Assembly: GCA_902805845.1 (NCBI GenBank) | Contig: CADCUI010000039.1 | Location: forward strand, 1-36,176 | DNA: 36,176 nt | Direction of reading: 5' to 3' | Source of the DNA: an uncultured Nocardioidaceae bacterium | Lineage (GTDB): Bacteria; Actinomycetota; Actinomycetes; Propionibacteriales; Nocardioidaceae | Shown here: positions 6,828-13,082 of the stretch, piece by piece | Layout: each line of letters begins with the position of its first letter | Position numbering within the stretch: position 1 is the stretch's first letter | Position numbers and translations under genes: made by a program | Notes under the pieces: generated by a model | Database searches by the model: none | What the model was told of the DNA's origin: nothing | Seen by the model: only the letters and a program-made list of their open reading frames with translations

Positions 6828-6989
6828 TCAGCGCAGTGCGCGGGCCTGCTCGACAGTGAGGAGTGCGGCGAGGCAGCCGAGCAACCACAGCACCGCGAGA
6901 GCCGCGACAGAGAGCTCCCGAACCTGGCCGCGGGCAGCGCCGAGAGCGTAGACAGCAGAGCCCGCAAAGGGGATCCACGCGCCTAGTAA
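6828..6989 (-). pseudogene. C-terminal fragment of a membrane protein
   Basis: On the minus strand the frame ending in TGA at 6828-6830 encodes two hydrophobic stretches (LGAWIPFAGSAVYALGA and SVAALAVLWLLGCLAALLTV) and a short polar tail, VEQARALR. No start codon with a ribosome site precedes it, and coding character ends near 6989, where the decayed integrase region begins. It looks like the remaining C-terminus of a two-span membrane protein. Confidence 0.4.
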
Positions 6990-7076
6990 CGTCGACTCGC
7001 CCCGCGACCTCGACCATGCCGGGAGTGTTGCATGTCCGGCCGAAGATGCCGGCTGATCCAGGGTGAGAGAACGGAA

Positions 7077-7659
7077 CCCGTCGAGGTCGACCTGCTCCCA
7101 GGTGAGTCAGAGGGCCTCGGCTTGCCGGAGCCCCTGGAGGAACTTGATCGCCTACCGGGACCCGTCCGGACGCGCGGCAACGCGCTCGAGCAGCTTGAGG
7201 GCGTCCGGGAGCGGGATGGCCTGCCAGCCGTTTGACCGCCTTGACCGCCTTGACCGCCTTGACCGGCTTGTCGGCCAGGAGCATGTTCGGCGGGCTGGCG
7301 TAGCCGTCGCGGGAGGCGGCCTTCAGCATCCGCCTCAGGCCCCGTGGTAGCGCAGGGCCGTCGAGGTCGACCGTTTGTCGGCCCTCAGTTTCCGTGCGAC
7401 CGTGCGCACGTCGTCGGGAGCGATGTCGGCGAGCCTCGCTGCACCGATGGCCGAGAGAATTCCGCTCCACCTCCAGCCGATTGTCGCGCAGCTTGCGACC
7501 ACCTCGGCCCGGGTCTTGCCCGAGACGGTGATGCGCCGGCGGGCGACCCGAGGCGGTGTAGCTGGCCTCGAGGGTGCCCATCCAGCGTCCGTCGGACTGG
7601 CGCTGGTAGATGATGCTCCCGGTCCGGTACTCGCGCCGGGCCATCAGCGCTACAGCCAT
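7077..7659 (-). pseudogene. Decayed tyrosine recombinase (phage-type integrase)
   Basis: Fragments of an actinobacterial tyrosine integrase appear in order on the minus strand but in changing frames. They are an N-terminal REYRTGSIIYQRQSDGRWMG, then RRITVSGKTRAEVV, KLRDNRLEVERN, a SAM-like core part (LADIAPDDVRTVARKL, LRRMLKAASRDGYA, LADKPVKAV), then PLPDALKLLERVA and KFLQGLRQAEAL with the catalytic-region Arg. At least three frameshifts and two in-frame stops are present. The C-terminal catalytic domain (HxxR, Tyr) is missing. The gene begins about 73 bases from the 3' end of tRNA-Val(GAC), the classic site and orientation for an integrase next to attL. It is a non-functional relic. Confidence 0.8.
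7232..7267. repeat. 9-bp tandem repeat, four copies
   Basis: TTGACCGCC occurs three times exactly (7232, 7241, 7250) and once with a change (7259). It lies in the integrase relic and encodes VKA repeats on the minus strand where related integrases have a single KPVKAV. It looks like slippage expansion after loss of selection. Confidence 0.85.
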
Positions 7660-7731
7660 CTCTTAGCCGATCCATGGTGGCTCATGGTTCGCCATGGGGC
7701 CGACAGTCAGCCAGTTCACGCTCGGATCGTG

Positions 7732-7803
7732 TGGGCGATACTGGGTTTGAACCAGTGACCTCTTCCGTGTCAAGGAAGCGCGCTACCACTGCGCCAATCG
7801 CCC
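7732..7803 (-). tRNA. tRNA-Val (GAC)
   Basis: A 72-base cloverleaf on the minus strand. The acceptor stem is GGGCGAT/ATCGCCC, the anticodon arm is CTTCC-TTGACAC-GGAAG with anticodon GAC, and the T arm is ACTGG-TTCAAAC-CCAGT. The discriminator is A and CCA is not encoded. It is the last of a Gly-Cys-Val trio. Its 3' end faces the integrase relic. Confidence 0.96.
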
Positions 7804-7816
7804 TCAGGGTGTTTCG

Positions 7817-7887
7817 AGGTGGAGACGGGATTCGAACCCGTGTACACGGATTTGCAGTCCGTTGCCTCGCCTCTCGGCCACTCCACC
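7817..7887 (-). tRNA. tRNA-Cys (GCA)
   Basis: A 71-base cloverleaf on the minus strand. The acceptor is GGTGGAG/CTCCACC with discriminator T, as expected for tRNA-Cys. The anticodon loop CTGCAAA gives anticodon GCA, and the T arm has the GGTTCGAATCC pattern. It is the middle of the Gly-Cys-Val trio, a conserved actinobacterial cluster. Confidence 0.96.
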
Positions 7888-7917
7888 CAAGGAGTGGGGC
7901 ACTGCGACCCTTCTCCG

Positions 7918-7990
7918 AGCGGACGACGAGGCTCGAACTCGCGACCTCAACCTTGGCAAGGTTGCGCTCTACCAACTGAGCTACGTCCGC
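7918..7990 (-). tRNA. tRNA-Gly (GCC)
   Basis: A 73-base cloverleaf on the minus strand. The acceptor is GCGGACG pairing with CGTCCGC, the anticodon arm is CAACC-TTGCCAA-GGTTG with anticodon GCC, and the T arm includes GTTCGAGCC. It is the first gene of the Gly-Cys-Val trio. The divergent aminotransferase gene starts 128 bases away. Confidence 0.96.
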
Positions 7991-8106
7991 CTGCGCTCGA
8001 CCAGGTCCTCCCGGTCGACGTGCGGGTGAAACTGTAGCGGACGGGCCGGGGCTGACCCAATTCAGGACCTCGCGCGTCGGCCTCCCCCTGCAGGTGCTCG
8101 CGGCCG

Positions 8107-8112
8107 TAGCGT
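8107..8112 (+). promoter_or_regulatory. -10 element for a leaderless class IV aminotransferase mRNA
   Basis: TAGCGT lies 6 bases before the ATG at 8119, so transcription would start at or next to the start codon. No ribosome site is visible, which fits a leaderless mRNA, a common actinobacterial arrangement. Confidence 0.45.
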
Positions 8113-8118
8113 TGCCGG

Positions 8119-8940
8119 ATGCATGCATGGGTCGACGGCAGGCTCCTGAGCGATCCGGCGGAGCCGGCGATACGGGTGACCGACCACGGCCTCACCGTCG
8201 GGGACGGCGTGTTCGAGGCGGTCAAGGTGCTGGACGGCCAGCCGTTCGCGCTCACCCGCCACCTGGCGAGGCTGGACTTCTCGGCGCGCGGGTTGGGACT
8301 TCCGGCCCCGGACCCCGGGGAGGTGCGGCGAGCCGTGGCTGAGGTCCTTGCCGCGGAGAACCTTCCGCGCGGCCGGCTGCGCATCACCTACACCGGGGGA
8401 CCGGCGCCGCTGGGATCCGGTCGGGGCGATCAGCCGCCCACCCTCGTCGTGGTGGCCGCGCCGCTGGCGCCGGCCCAGGCGTCGGTCACGGTGGTCACCG
8501 TGCCGTGGCCGCGGAACGAGCGCGGTGCGGTGTCGCGGTTGAAGACGACGTCGTACGCCGAGAACGTGGTGGCGCTCGCCTACGCCGCCGAGCGCGGCGC
8601 GGGCGAGGCGATCTTCGCGAACACGGTTGGAAGCCTGTGCGAGGGGACCGGCTCCAACGTCTTCTACGCGGTGGACGGCGAGCTGCGGACCCCGACGCTC
8701 GCGTCAGGCTGCCTGGCCGGCATCACGCGCGCGTTGCTCGTCCAGTGGTGCGAGGTGCGGGAGGTGGACGAGCCCGTCGAGGTGCTGGGAGAGGCGGACG
8801 AGATCTTCCTCGCCTCGACCACGCGCGACGTCCAGCCGGTACGCCGGTGCGACGGTCGGGAGCTGGGCGAGGCCGGACCGCTCACGACGCGGGCCGCCGC
8901 GACCTGGCGCGAGCGCGAGGCGCTCGACGCAGACCCGTGA
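8119..8940 (+). CDS. Class IV PLP aminotransferase, probable aminodeoxychorismate lyase
   Basis: A 273-residue fold-type IV PLP enzyme. The N-terminal DHGLTVGDGVFEAVKV is the family signature. The Schiff-base Lys lies in SRLKTTSYAENVVALAYA, and GSLCEGTGSNVF with the late ASTTRDVQPV complete the cofactor pocket. Size and motifs fit PabC, which converts aminodeoxychorismate to p-aminobenzoate for folate synthesis. Branched-chain or D-amino-acid aminotransferases share the fold and cannot be excluded. It is transcribed away from the tRNA trio, probably as a leaderless mRNA, and ends 3 bases before the convergent SsgA-like gene. Confidence 0.85.
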   Translation: MHAWVDGRLLSDPAEPAIRVTDHGLTVGDGVFEAVKVLDGQPFALTRHLARLDFSARGLGLPAPDPGEVRRAVAEVLAAENLPRGRLRITYTGGPAPLGSGRGDQPPTLVVVAAPLAPAQASVTVVTVPWPRNERGAVSRLKTTSYAENVVALAYAAERGAGEAIFANTVGSLCEGTGSNVFYAVDGELRTPTLASGCLAGITRALLVQWCEVREVDEPVEVLGEADEIFLASTTRDVQPVRRCDGRELGEAGPLTTRAAATWREREALDADP

Positions 8941-8943
8941 GGG

Positions 8944-9396
8944 TCAGGCGGTCTCAGCGGTGAAGATCGCAGTGATCGCGGCGTCGATGTCGAGGTGAGC
9001 CGACTCCCCGCCCACGGCGACCGCGGCGGTCATCCGCTCGACGAACCTGGTGATGTCGGCGGTCCGGCCCTGGACCAGCGCCTCGCCGTCGGGGGAGCAG
9101 AGCTCGATGATCACGACCGGACGGCCCTCGTTGTCCGTGCACGGCCACACGTGGACGTCTCCGTCACCGGTCGGCTCCTGAAGCCCACCGATGAGCAGCT
9201 CGCGCCCGAAGGTCCAGCGGACCTCGCCACCGACGGTGAGGAAGGTCGCGGACACCGCGAAGGGGTCCTGCAGGTTGTAGCTCAGCTCGGTCTGCAGCGG
9301 CGTCGCGGTGCCCGCTGCGTCGATGAGCTCGAGGGTGACGACCTGGGTCACCGTCGTGCCTGCGCCGTTCCTGGTGGTGTTGATGCTGAAGTCCAT
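8944..9396 (-). CDS. SsgA family sporulation/cell division regulator (SsgB-like)
   Basis: A 150-residue SsgA-like protein. Family features are the start MDFSINTT, ELSYNLQDPFAVSATFL, VRWTFGRELLIGGL, GDVHVWPC and VIIELCSPDGEALV. In Streptomyces SsgA and SsgB recruit FtsZ to division sites; non-sporulating actinobacteria usually keep one such protein of less clear role. The ATG at 9396 has GGGAGAGG upstream. Reading frames extending further upstream lack family similarity. It converges with the aminotransferase gene. Confidence 0.93.
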   Translation of the reverse strand: MDFSINTTRNGAGTTVTQVVTLELIDAAGTATPLQTELSYNLQDPFAVSATFLTVGGEVRWTFGRELLIGGLQEPTGDGDVHVWPCTDNEGRPVVIIELCSPDGEALVQGRTADITRFVERMTAAVAVGGESAHLDIDAAITAIFTAETA

Positions 9397-9752
9397 CGTG
9401 GTTGCCTCTCCCTTGGCACTGACGTCGCAGAGGCGGCCTCCCAGTGCCTCTGTGACGCGGATCCACGGATGTGTCGGGACCTTGTTCCCGGGCCGTTCGT
9501 CCGCGATTAGATTGCAGTGCACAGGGCTTCCCTGTACACACTAATGACCAAAGTCCTGCAGTTTGAACCCTTCGGGCTAGTCCCTCGGTGCTATGGCGGT
9601 GACACCGGATGGCCGAACGGTGGAGCACCTGACCCAGACGCGCCTCTCGGCATGGGTCATGGATGGCGGCCGGTGGCAGCCGCCCACCTGCGTGGCGGCC
9701 GGTCCGCGACGATGGGGTAACCTGTCCGGCGCGTCGACACCGTCGACTCCTG
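9397..9752. other. Leader and promoter region of the SsgA-like gene
   Basis: No convincing gene is visible. It holds about 120 bases of likely leader for the SsgA-like gene, an imperfect palindrome at 9517-9539, and sequence up to tRNA-Val(CAC). Open frames here run through the tRNA and are not credible. Confidence 0.45.
9517..9539. promoter_or_regulatory. Inverted repeat upstream of the SsgA-like gene
   Basis: GTGCACAGGG (9517-9526) and CCCTGTACAC (9530-9539) form a 10-base-arm inverted repeat with one mismatch and a 3-base centre. Its place about 120 bases upstream of the SsgA-like start suits an operator. The regulator is unknown. Confidence 0.4.
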
Positions 9753-9824
9753 GGGCGATTGGCGCAGTGGTAGCGCGCTTCGTTCACACCGAAGAGGTCA
9801 CTGGTTCGAACCCAGTATCGCCCA
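9753..9824 (+). tRNA. tRNA-Val (CAC)
   Basis: A 72-base cloverleaf. The acceptor is GGGCGAT/ATCGCCC, the anticodon arm is CTTCG-TTCACAC-CGAAG with anticodon CAC, the T arm is ACTGG-TTCGAAC-CCAGT, and the discriminator is A. Apart from the anticodon arm and one T-loop base it is identical to tRNA-Val(GAC) at 7732, in opposite orientation. Confidence 0.96.
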
Positions 9825-9832
9825 CTTCACGC

Positions 9833-9874
9833 AAACGGCCTCTCACCTGCGGAAACGCCAGGTAGGGGCCGTTT
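9833..9874 (+). terminator. Terminator of tRNA-Val (CAC)
   Basis: AAACGGCC (9833-9840) pairs with GGCCGTTT (9867-9874), with an inner CACCTG/CAGGT stem. The hairpin starts 9 bases after the tRNA and ends in TTT. Confidence 0.8.
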
Positions 9875-9997
9875 CCCCTCCGGCCTCGTGTCCCATACGG
9901 GGCCTACGGTCCCAGGCGCATAGGGGCACACCATGACTCACGACGTGCAGAGCATCGACCCGACGCCATCAACCCGCTACGGTCGCGCAGTCAGCGC

Positions 9998-10200
9998 ATG
10001 GAGCCGGTCGAGCTCGAGCTGGACTGCAGCCGCGACACAGACGCATTCGGCCACATCGTCCTGCGGCTCGGCATCGACGGGTCCATCGACAGGGTCATCG
10101 TGAATCCACCCAGCACGCCGACATGACCGAGGTGCTGCGTCAAGCGCGGGACGCCATCGCCGTACCCCTCGACGCCCTCGACCTGCTGAGCAAGCAGTAG
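9998..10200 (+). pseudogene. Small hypothetical gene broken by one frameshift
   Basis: A frame starting at ATG 9998 encodes MEPVELELDCSRDTDAFGHI, then VLRLGIDGSIDRVIVN, and ends soon after at TGA 10124. A different frame continues at once with QHADMTEVLRQARDAIAVPL and DALDLLSKQ up to TAG 10198-10200. Together they give one protein of about 66 residues with consistent coding character, so a single indel near 10107-10113 (in a CCACCC run) is likely. There is no recognised family. It may be a true pseudogene or a sequencing error; no ribosome site is obvious. Confidence 0.5.
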
Positions 10201-10263
10201 CTCACCGAGGGACTAAGGGCACTGGCGACCCGGCCGGGTCCATGACCTAGATTCTTTACCTAG

Positions 10264-10305
10264 AGCCCCGCGCCAGCATCCCCCGTCTGGTGCGGGGCTT
10301 GCTTT
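10264..10305 (+). terminator. Hairpin with T-rich tail, probable terminator
   Basis: AGCCCCGC (10264-10271) pairs with GCGGGGCT (10292-10299), followed by TGCTTTT. It shares the GAGCCCCGCGCC start with the hairpins at 2056 and 3536 and lies downstream of the frameshifted gene ending at 10200. Confidence 0.65.
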
Positions 10306-10446
10306 TGGCGGGCGGTCCCAAAGTCCGCCATCTTGAGCCGCTGGGACCTCGATGCCGCGATGCCGTTCTCGCAACCTCGACACCTTGGCGACCGGGTGCC
10401 CCAGTCCAGCCGTCCCAAACTTATGCATCTGCGTCCTCACCCTTGA

Positions 10447-10556
10447 CGACTCAGTGCGCGGGGGGAAACGCTGAGTCGCGAGTGGGGGGCATCCCAACTG
10501 TCCACTCGCCGCCCCTGTCCATCCCCTCGGTCGTCAATCCGCCGGTGGACAGGGGC
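10447..10556. other. Three consecutive perfect hairpins, candidate structured RNA
   Basis: Three stems follow one another almost without spacers: CGACTCAG (10447-10454) with 10471-10478; GCGAGTGG (10478-10485) with 10502-10509; and GCCCCTGTCCA (10511-10521) with 10546-10556. All are perfect. The first two have 16-base loops, both G-rich. No protein frame explains the arrangement. It could be part of a non-coding RNA, a regulatory leader or a protein-binding array; the direction of transcription is unknown. Confidence 0.45.
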
Positions 10557-10971
10557 TCTCTCTTGCTCCGGCTTGCAACATCATGCACTGCACGTTCCGG
10601 GGGGTTTGCACCCCTTTCGGCCCAGCCTCCCGTCGACCTACCTTGGAAAGGTCGAGAGAAGCGCAATAGGCCCGACTCCCAGGGCCCCGGTAGCGCGCCC
10701 GACCCACATAAAGGGGCCCGACATGGCCGGGAGGCGGCCTCCCAGAAGCCTCCCGCCCTCGGCTTGCCGGGTACGTGACCGTGGCTCTGAGCCAATGGTG
10801 ACCCCTGCTCACGCCGGGACCACTGCCCCGACCGTGGCTCGAACAACGCCCGTTATCGGCTGAGCGCTCACTCTCGCACACGACCATTGCTCGCGCTTCC
10901 ACCGCCTTCTGGCCATGGCCCTCGCCCTCTCGACAAGCACGCGGCATGAGAGAAGCAAGCGCAGCGTCGGG

Positions 10972-11060
10972 CCGCCCCGGTCGGAACTCGAGTCGACGGC
11001 CGGGGCGGTTGCCTGGAGTTCGCCGGTCAAGCTCCCGCGGACGGGTCAGGCGACCCGTCC
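10972..11060. other. Two further strong hairpins
   Basis: CCGCCCCGG (10972-10980) pairs perfectly with CCGGGGCGG (11000-11008). GGACGGGTC (11039-11047) pairs perfectly with GACCCGTCC (11052-11060) around the tetraloop AGGC. They lie in the gene-free segment upstream of the convergent membrane protein gene. Confidence 0.45.
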
Positions 11061-11207
11061 ACCGCGACGGTCGTCGGATGCACCCACTTCATGCACCCGC
11101 ACGCCTCGGTCCCTCGTACACCTACCAAGCAGGGGAACTAGGTCCCTTGTCCCGGCACGACGGACGCGCCACGATGGGACGCGAGCAGGACCCGAGACCT
11201 GCTCAGT

Positions 11208-11250
11208 CCCCCCGCCATCGTTCATTCGGTGCGCGGGGGGCCCTAATTTT
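11208..11250 (+). terminator. Intrinsic terminator with T-tract
   Basis: CCCCCCGC (11208-11215) pairs with GCGGGGGG (11233-11240) and is followed by CCCTAATTTT. This is the most textbook-like plus-strand terminator in the gene-free segment. It implies transcription from the left although no protein gene ends there. It could also serve the minus-strand gene ending at 11296 in the other direction. Confidence 0.6.
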
Positions 11251-11295
11251 GCGCGACAAAAAGACCCGGGATGCTCTGCGGCCGTCCGCCCCCGG

Positions 11296-11673
11296 TCAGC
11301 GTCGGTTGCGTCCGCTCCAGGCGTGGGCGGCGTTCACGGCTGCGATCCCCGCCCAGGCGACCAGGACGCCCGGAAGCCCGTCGCCGAGCGCGCCGGCAAT
11401 GGCAGTGATGGGGATCCCGGTCCCCAGCGAGACGATGCCGAGCACCATCTGCCGCTGGTGCCGTTGGCCGTGGTCGGCCTGGTGGCGACGACTCTCCTCC
11501 AGCTGCGCATCGACGCGAGCTTGGATCGCCGTCTCGATCTTGTCCGTGAGCGACTCGACGAGCGCCGGCTCGTAGGCCGGACCCAGATCGCGCCGCGCCT
11601 CGAGGACCGCTTCGACGTCCTGGGGATCGAGGTGGTGATGCGCGGGGCGCTGCCCACCGATGCGTTCCGCCAT
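11296..11673 (-). CDS. Conserved hypothetical membrane protein
   Basis: A 125-residue protein. The N-terminal 75 residues are charged and helical (DPQDVEAVLEARRDLGPAYE, SLTDKIETAIQARVDAQLEE). Two membrane spans follow (about 77-95, LGIVSLGTGIPITAIAG, and 98-116, GLPGVLVAWAGIAAVNAAHA). This layout is common in actinobacterial proteins without assigned function. The ATG at 11673 is preceded by a weak TAAGG. It is divergent from the TasA-like gene at 11788. A cytoplasmic coiled region tethered to the membrane is the most that can be inferred. Confidence 0.75.
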   Translation of the reverse strand: MAERIGGQRPAHHHLDPQDVEAVLEARRDLGPAYEPALVESLTDKIETAIQARVDAQLEESRRHQADHGQRHQRQMVLGIVSLGTGIPITAIAGALGDGLPGVLVAWAGIAAVNAAHAWSGRNRR

Positions 11674-11787
11674 GTCCGCGACCTTACGGTCCGCAGTGGC
11701 TGGGGGCTTCGCGAGACGGCTCGTCGCGCCAGGGGTGATTGTCCGATTAGCCCCTATAAGGCGCTCCGATTCCCTTATCGTTGCCGG

Positions 11788-12690
11788 GTGCCGCGCGCGA
11801 ACAGCCGGACCCTTCGGCTCCTGCTCAGCCTGGGAGTGATCCTGGGCGTCGGGTCGACGGCTACGGCCGCTACCTGGATCGACCCGGTGGCGGTCAGCGG
11901 GACGACGATCGGGACGGCCAACGTCGACCTGCAGGTGCAGGGGCTCAACACGGTGACGAACTACAGCGGCCTCACCATGACGAACCTCGCGGCAGGGCTC
12001 AGCACGGCCGGCGTGCTCACGGTGCGGAACAACGGGAACGTGCCGTTGCGGTACTACGTCGACGCGAGCGCCACCAACCCCGACGGCAAGGGGTTGGCGA
12101 CCGCCCTCGAGGTCAAGGTCACCAGCAACGGCGCGACCTCGGGAACACTGCCCAACCGCACCTGCGCCAACGGGGCCCTCGCCGGCACGGCGTCCTCGTT
12201 CACGTCCAGCTTCGTCGGTTCGGCCGCATCCCCTCGGTCTCTGGCCGCCGGCGCCTCCGAGACCTTGTGCATCCAAGCCGGGCTGCCCAGCACGGCGCCG
12301 ACCACCCTGCAGACGGCCAGCACCGCGGTCAGCTTCTCCTTCACGGCCGCGATGGTCCCGGCCAGCAGCTGGGCGGACTCAGTCGCGGTCAGCGGCACGA
12401 GCCTGGGGACGCCGACCCTCGTCACGCCGACGTTGTCCTGCGCCGCGCAGAATTCGATCCAATCGGTGGTGGAGTGGTCGGCCTCGACCGGGGCGACCGG
12501 CTATCGGCTCTACTACGGCACCGGCAGCACGTTGACCGAGGACCTTCTGGCTAGCCAGAGGAGCTACCCGTTCAAGGCACCCACGTCAGGTACGGCGTAC
12601 GTGCAGGCGCTGTACGGCCCGGTCTGGCTGTCGGCCAATTCCAACAGTCGCACCTACTTCGCCGACGGGAACACCACGACCTGCAGCTGA
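11788..12690 (+). CDS. TasA-like secreted protein with SipW-type signal and Fn3-like C-terminus
   Basis: A 300-residue secreted protein. The GTG start at 11788 is followed by a SipW-dependent-type signal region (RLLLSLGVILGVGSTATAAT, then WIDPVAVSGTTI). Residues about 45-195 form a TasA/camelysin-like domain closely matching the protein at 26561, with shared patterns STAGVLTV, PLRYYV, DGKGL and ASETLCIQ. Two conserved Cys (in RTCANG and ETLCIQ) may form a disulfide. Residues about 215-300 are a unique Fn3-like extension (VVEWSASTGATGYRLYYGTG). No signal peptidase gene is adjacent, so the SipW enzymes at 25-28 kb probably process it. A fibre or matrix role is inferred from TasA. Confidence 0.82.
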   Translation: MPRANSRTLRLLLSLGVILGVGSTATAATWIDPVAVSGTTIGTANVDLQVQGLNTVTNYSGLTMTNLAAGLSTAGVLTVRNNGNVPLRYYVDASATNPDGKGLATALEVKVTSNGATSGTLPNRTCANGALAGTASSFTSSFVGSAASPRSLAAGASETLCIQAGLPSTAPTTLQTASTAVSFSFTAAMVPASSWADSVAVSGTSLGTPTLVTPTLSCAAQNSIQSVVEWSASTGATGYRLYYGTGSTLTEDLLASQRSYPFKAPTSGTAYVQALYGPVWLSANSNSRTYFADGNTTTCS

Positions 12691-12695
12691 GCGGC

Positions 12696-12791
12696 TCACC
12701 TCGTGAAGATCAGCACCAGGATCACCGTGATGACGATGGAGACGAGCAACGAGCCGCCGCAGCCCAGTCGGTTGCTGAAGAAGACGAACAT
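12696..12791 (-). CDS. 31-residue single-span membrane peptide
   Basis: On the minus strand ATG at 12791 follows GAGGAG by 6 bases, an excellent ribosome site. The peptide is MFVFFSNRLGCGGSLLVSIV followed by ITVILVLIFTR: a short cationic N-terminus with a GCGG motif, then one membrane span. It ends 5 bases from the convergent stop of the TasA-like gene. Similar tiny membrane proteins are scattered in actinobacterial genomes, usually unannotated. The function is unknown. Close convergence with the TasA-like gene may be chance. Confidence 0.7.
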   Translation of the reverse strand: MFVFFSNRLGCGGSLLVSIVITVILVLIFTR

Positions 12792-13082
12792 AGGGGGCTC
12801 CTCGGTGACGTGACGACGGACTCGGCCTCCCGCCGGAGGGCGTCCGCGCTGCTGTTGGCGCAAGAGACGGAATCATGTCCTGCCTCGCGAAGCGGAAACC
12901 CGAGACCGACGCCCGTCACCGGGGACAACCACGCATCGGCCTCAGCCGCACCGCTCGAGCAGGGTTGGGCGATGCTCTCGTGGGTATCAGGGACTCAGCC
13001 GAGCCAGTTCACGCACCATGACGGATCGCGCTAGCAGGAGCCCTCCGCGTCTCGGGATCGGAGGGCTCCGCTGCGTCCGGAC
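12792..13082. other. Intergenic region upstream of the 31-residue peptide gene
   Basis: No convincing gene is visible. It contains the minus-strand ribosome site and presumed promoter of the 31-residue peptide gene and, at its right end, the hairpin at 13037-13069. Confidence 0.4.
13037..13069. terminator. 11-bp perfect stem hairpin
   Basis: GGAGCCCTCCG (13037-13047) pairs perfectly with CGGAGGGCTCC (13059-13069) around an 11-base loop. It is a probable terminator, but neither flank has an intact gene ending close to it. Confidence 0.6.

Larger units (their letters stand above)
10201..11295. other. 1.1-kb segment without convincing genes, rich in hairpins
   Basis: Open frames are present because of the high GC, but none has credible protein character or a good start. 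The segment holds at least seven strong hairpins, with stems at 10264, 10447, 10478, 10511, 10972, 11039 and 11208, plus weaker ones near 10690 and 11183. The most obvious are listed separately. It may encode structured RNA or be a degraded element. Confidence 0.5.

Noticed and set aside
7232-7267. Possible CRISPR-like array
   Set aside because: The units are contiguous 9-mers without spacers and lie in an integrase relic. The 25-bp pair at 29389 also has only two copies. No cas genes are present.
7672-8037. Open frames covering the tRNA trio
   Set aside because: They are translations of tRNA genes; the typical spurious tRNA-derived protein strings are visible.
9593-9865. Open frame running through tRNA-Val(CAC)
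   Set aside because: The tRNA is certain, and the frame has no ribosome site or family.
10290-10778. 162-residue plus-strand frame over the hairpin array
   Set aside because: It has repetitive Pro/Ser/Gly composition typical of chance frames in GC-rich DNA, and the hairpins explain the sequence better.
10915-11787. Long in-frame upstream extension of the TasA-like gene
   Set aside because: The extension overlaps the opposite-strand membrane protein gene, lacks protein character, and would bury the SipW-type signal sequence internally.
12810-13034. Plus-strand frame ending just before the hairpin at 13037
   Set aside because: The composition is Ser/Pro/Thr-rich without domain character and has no ribosome site. 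It overlaps the leader of the 31-residue peptide gene.
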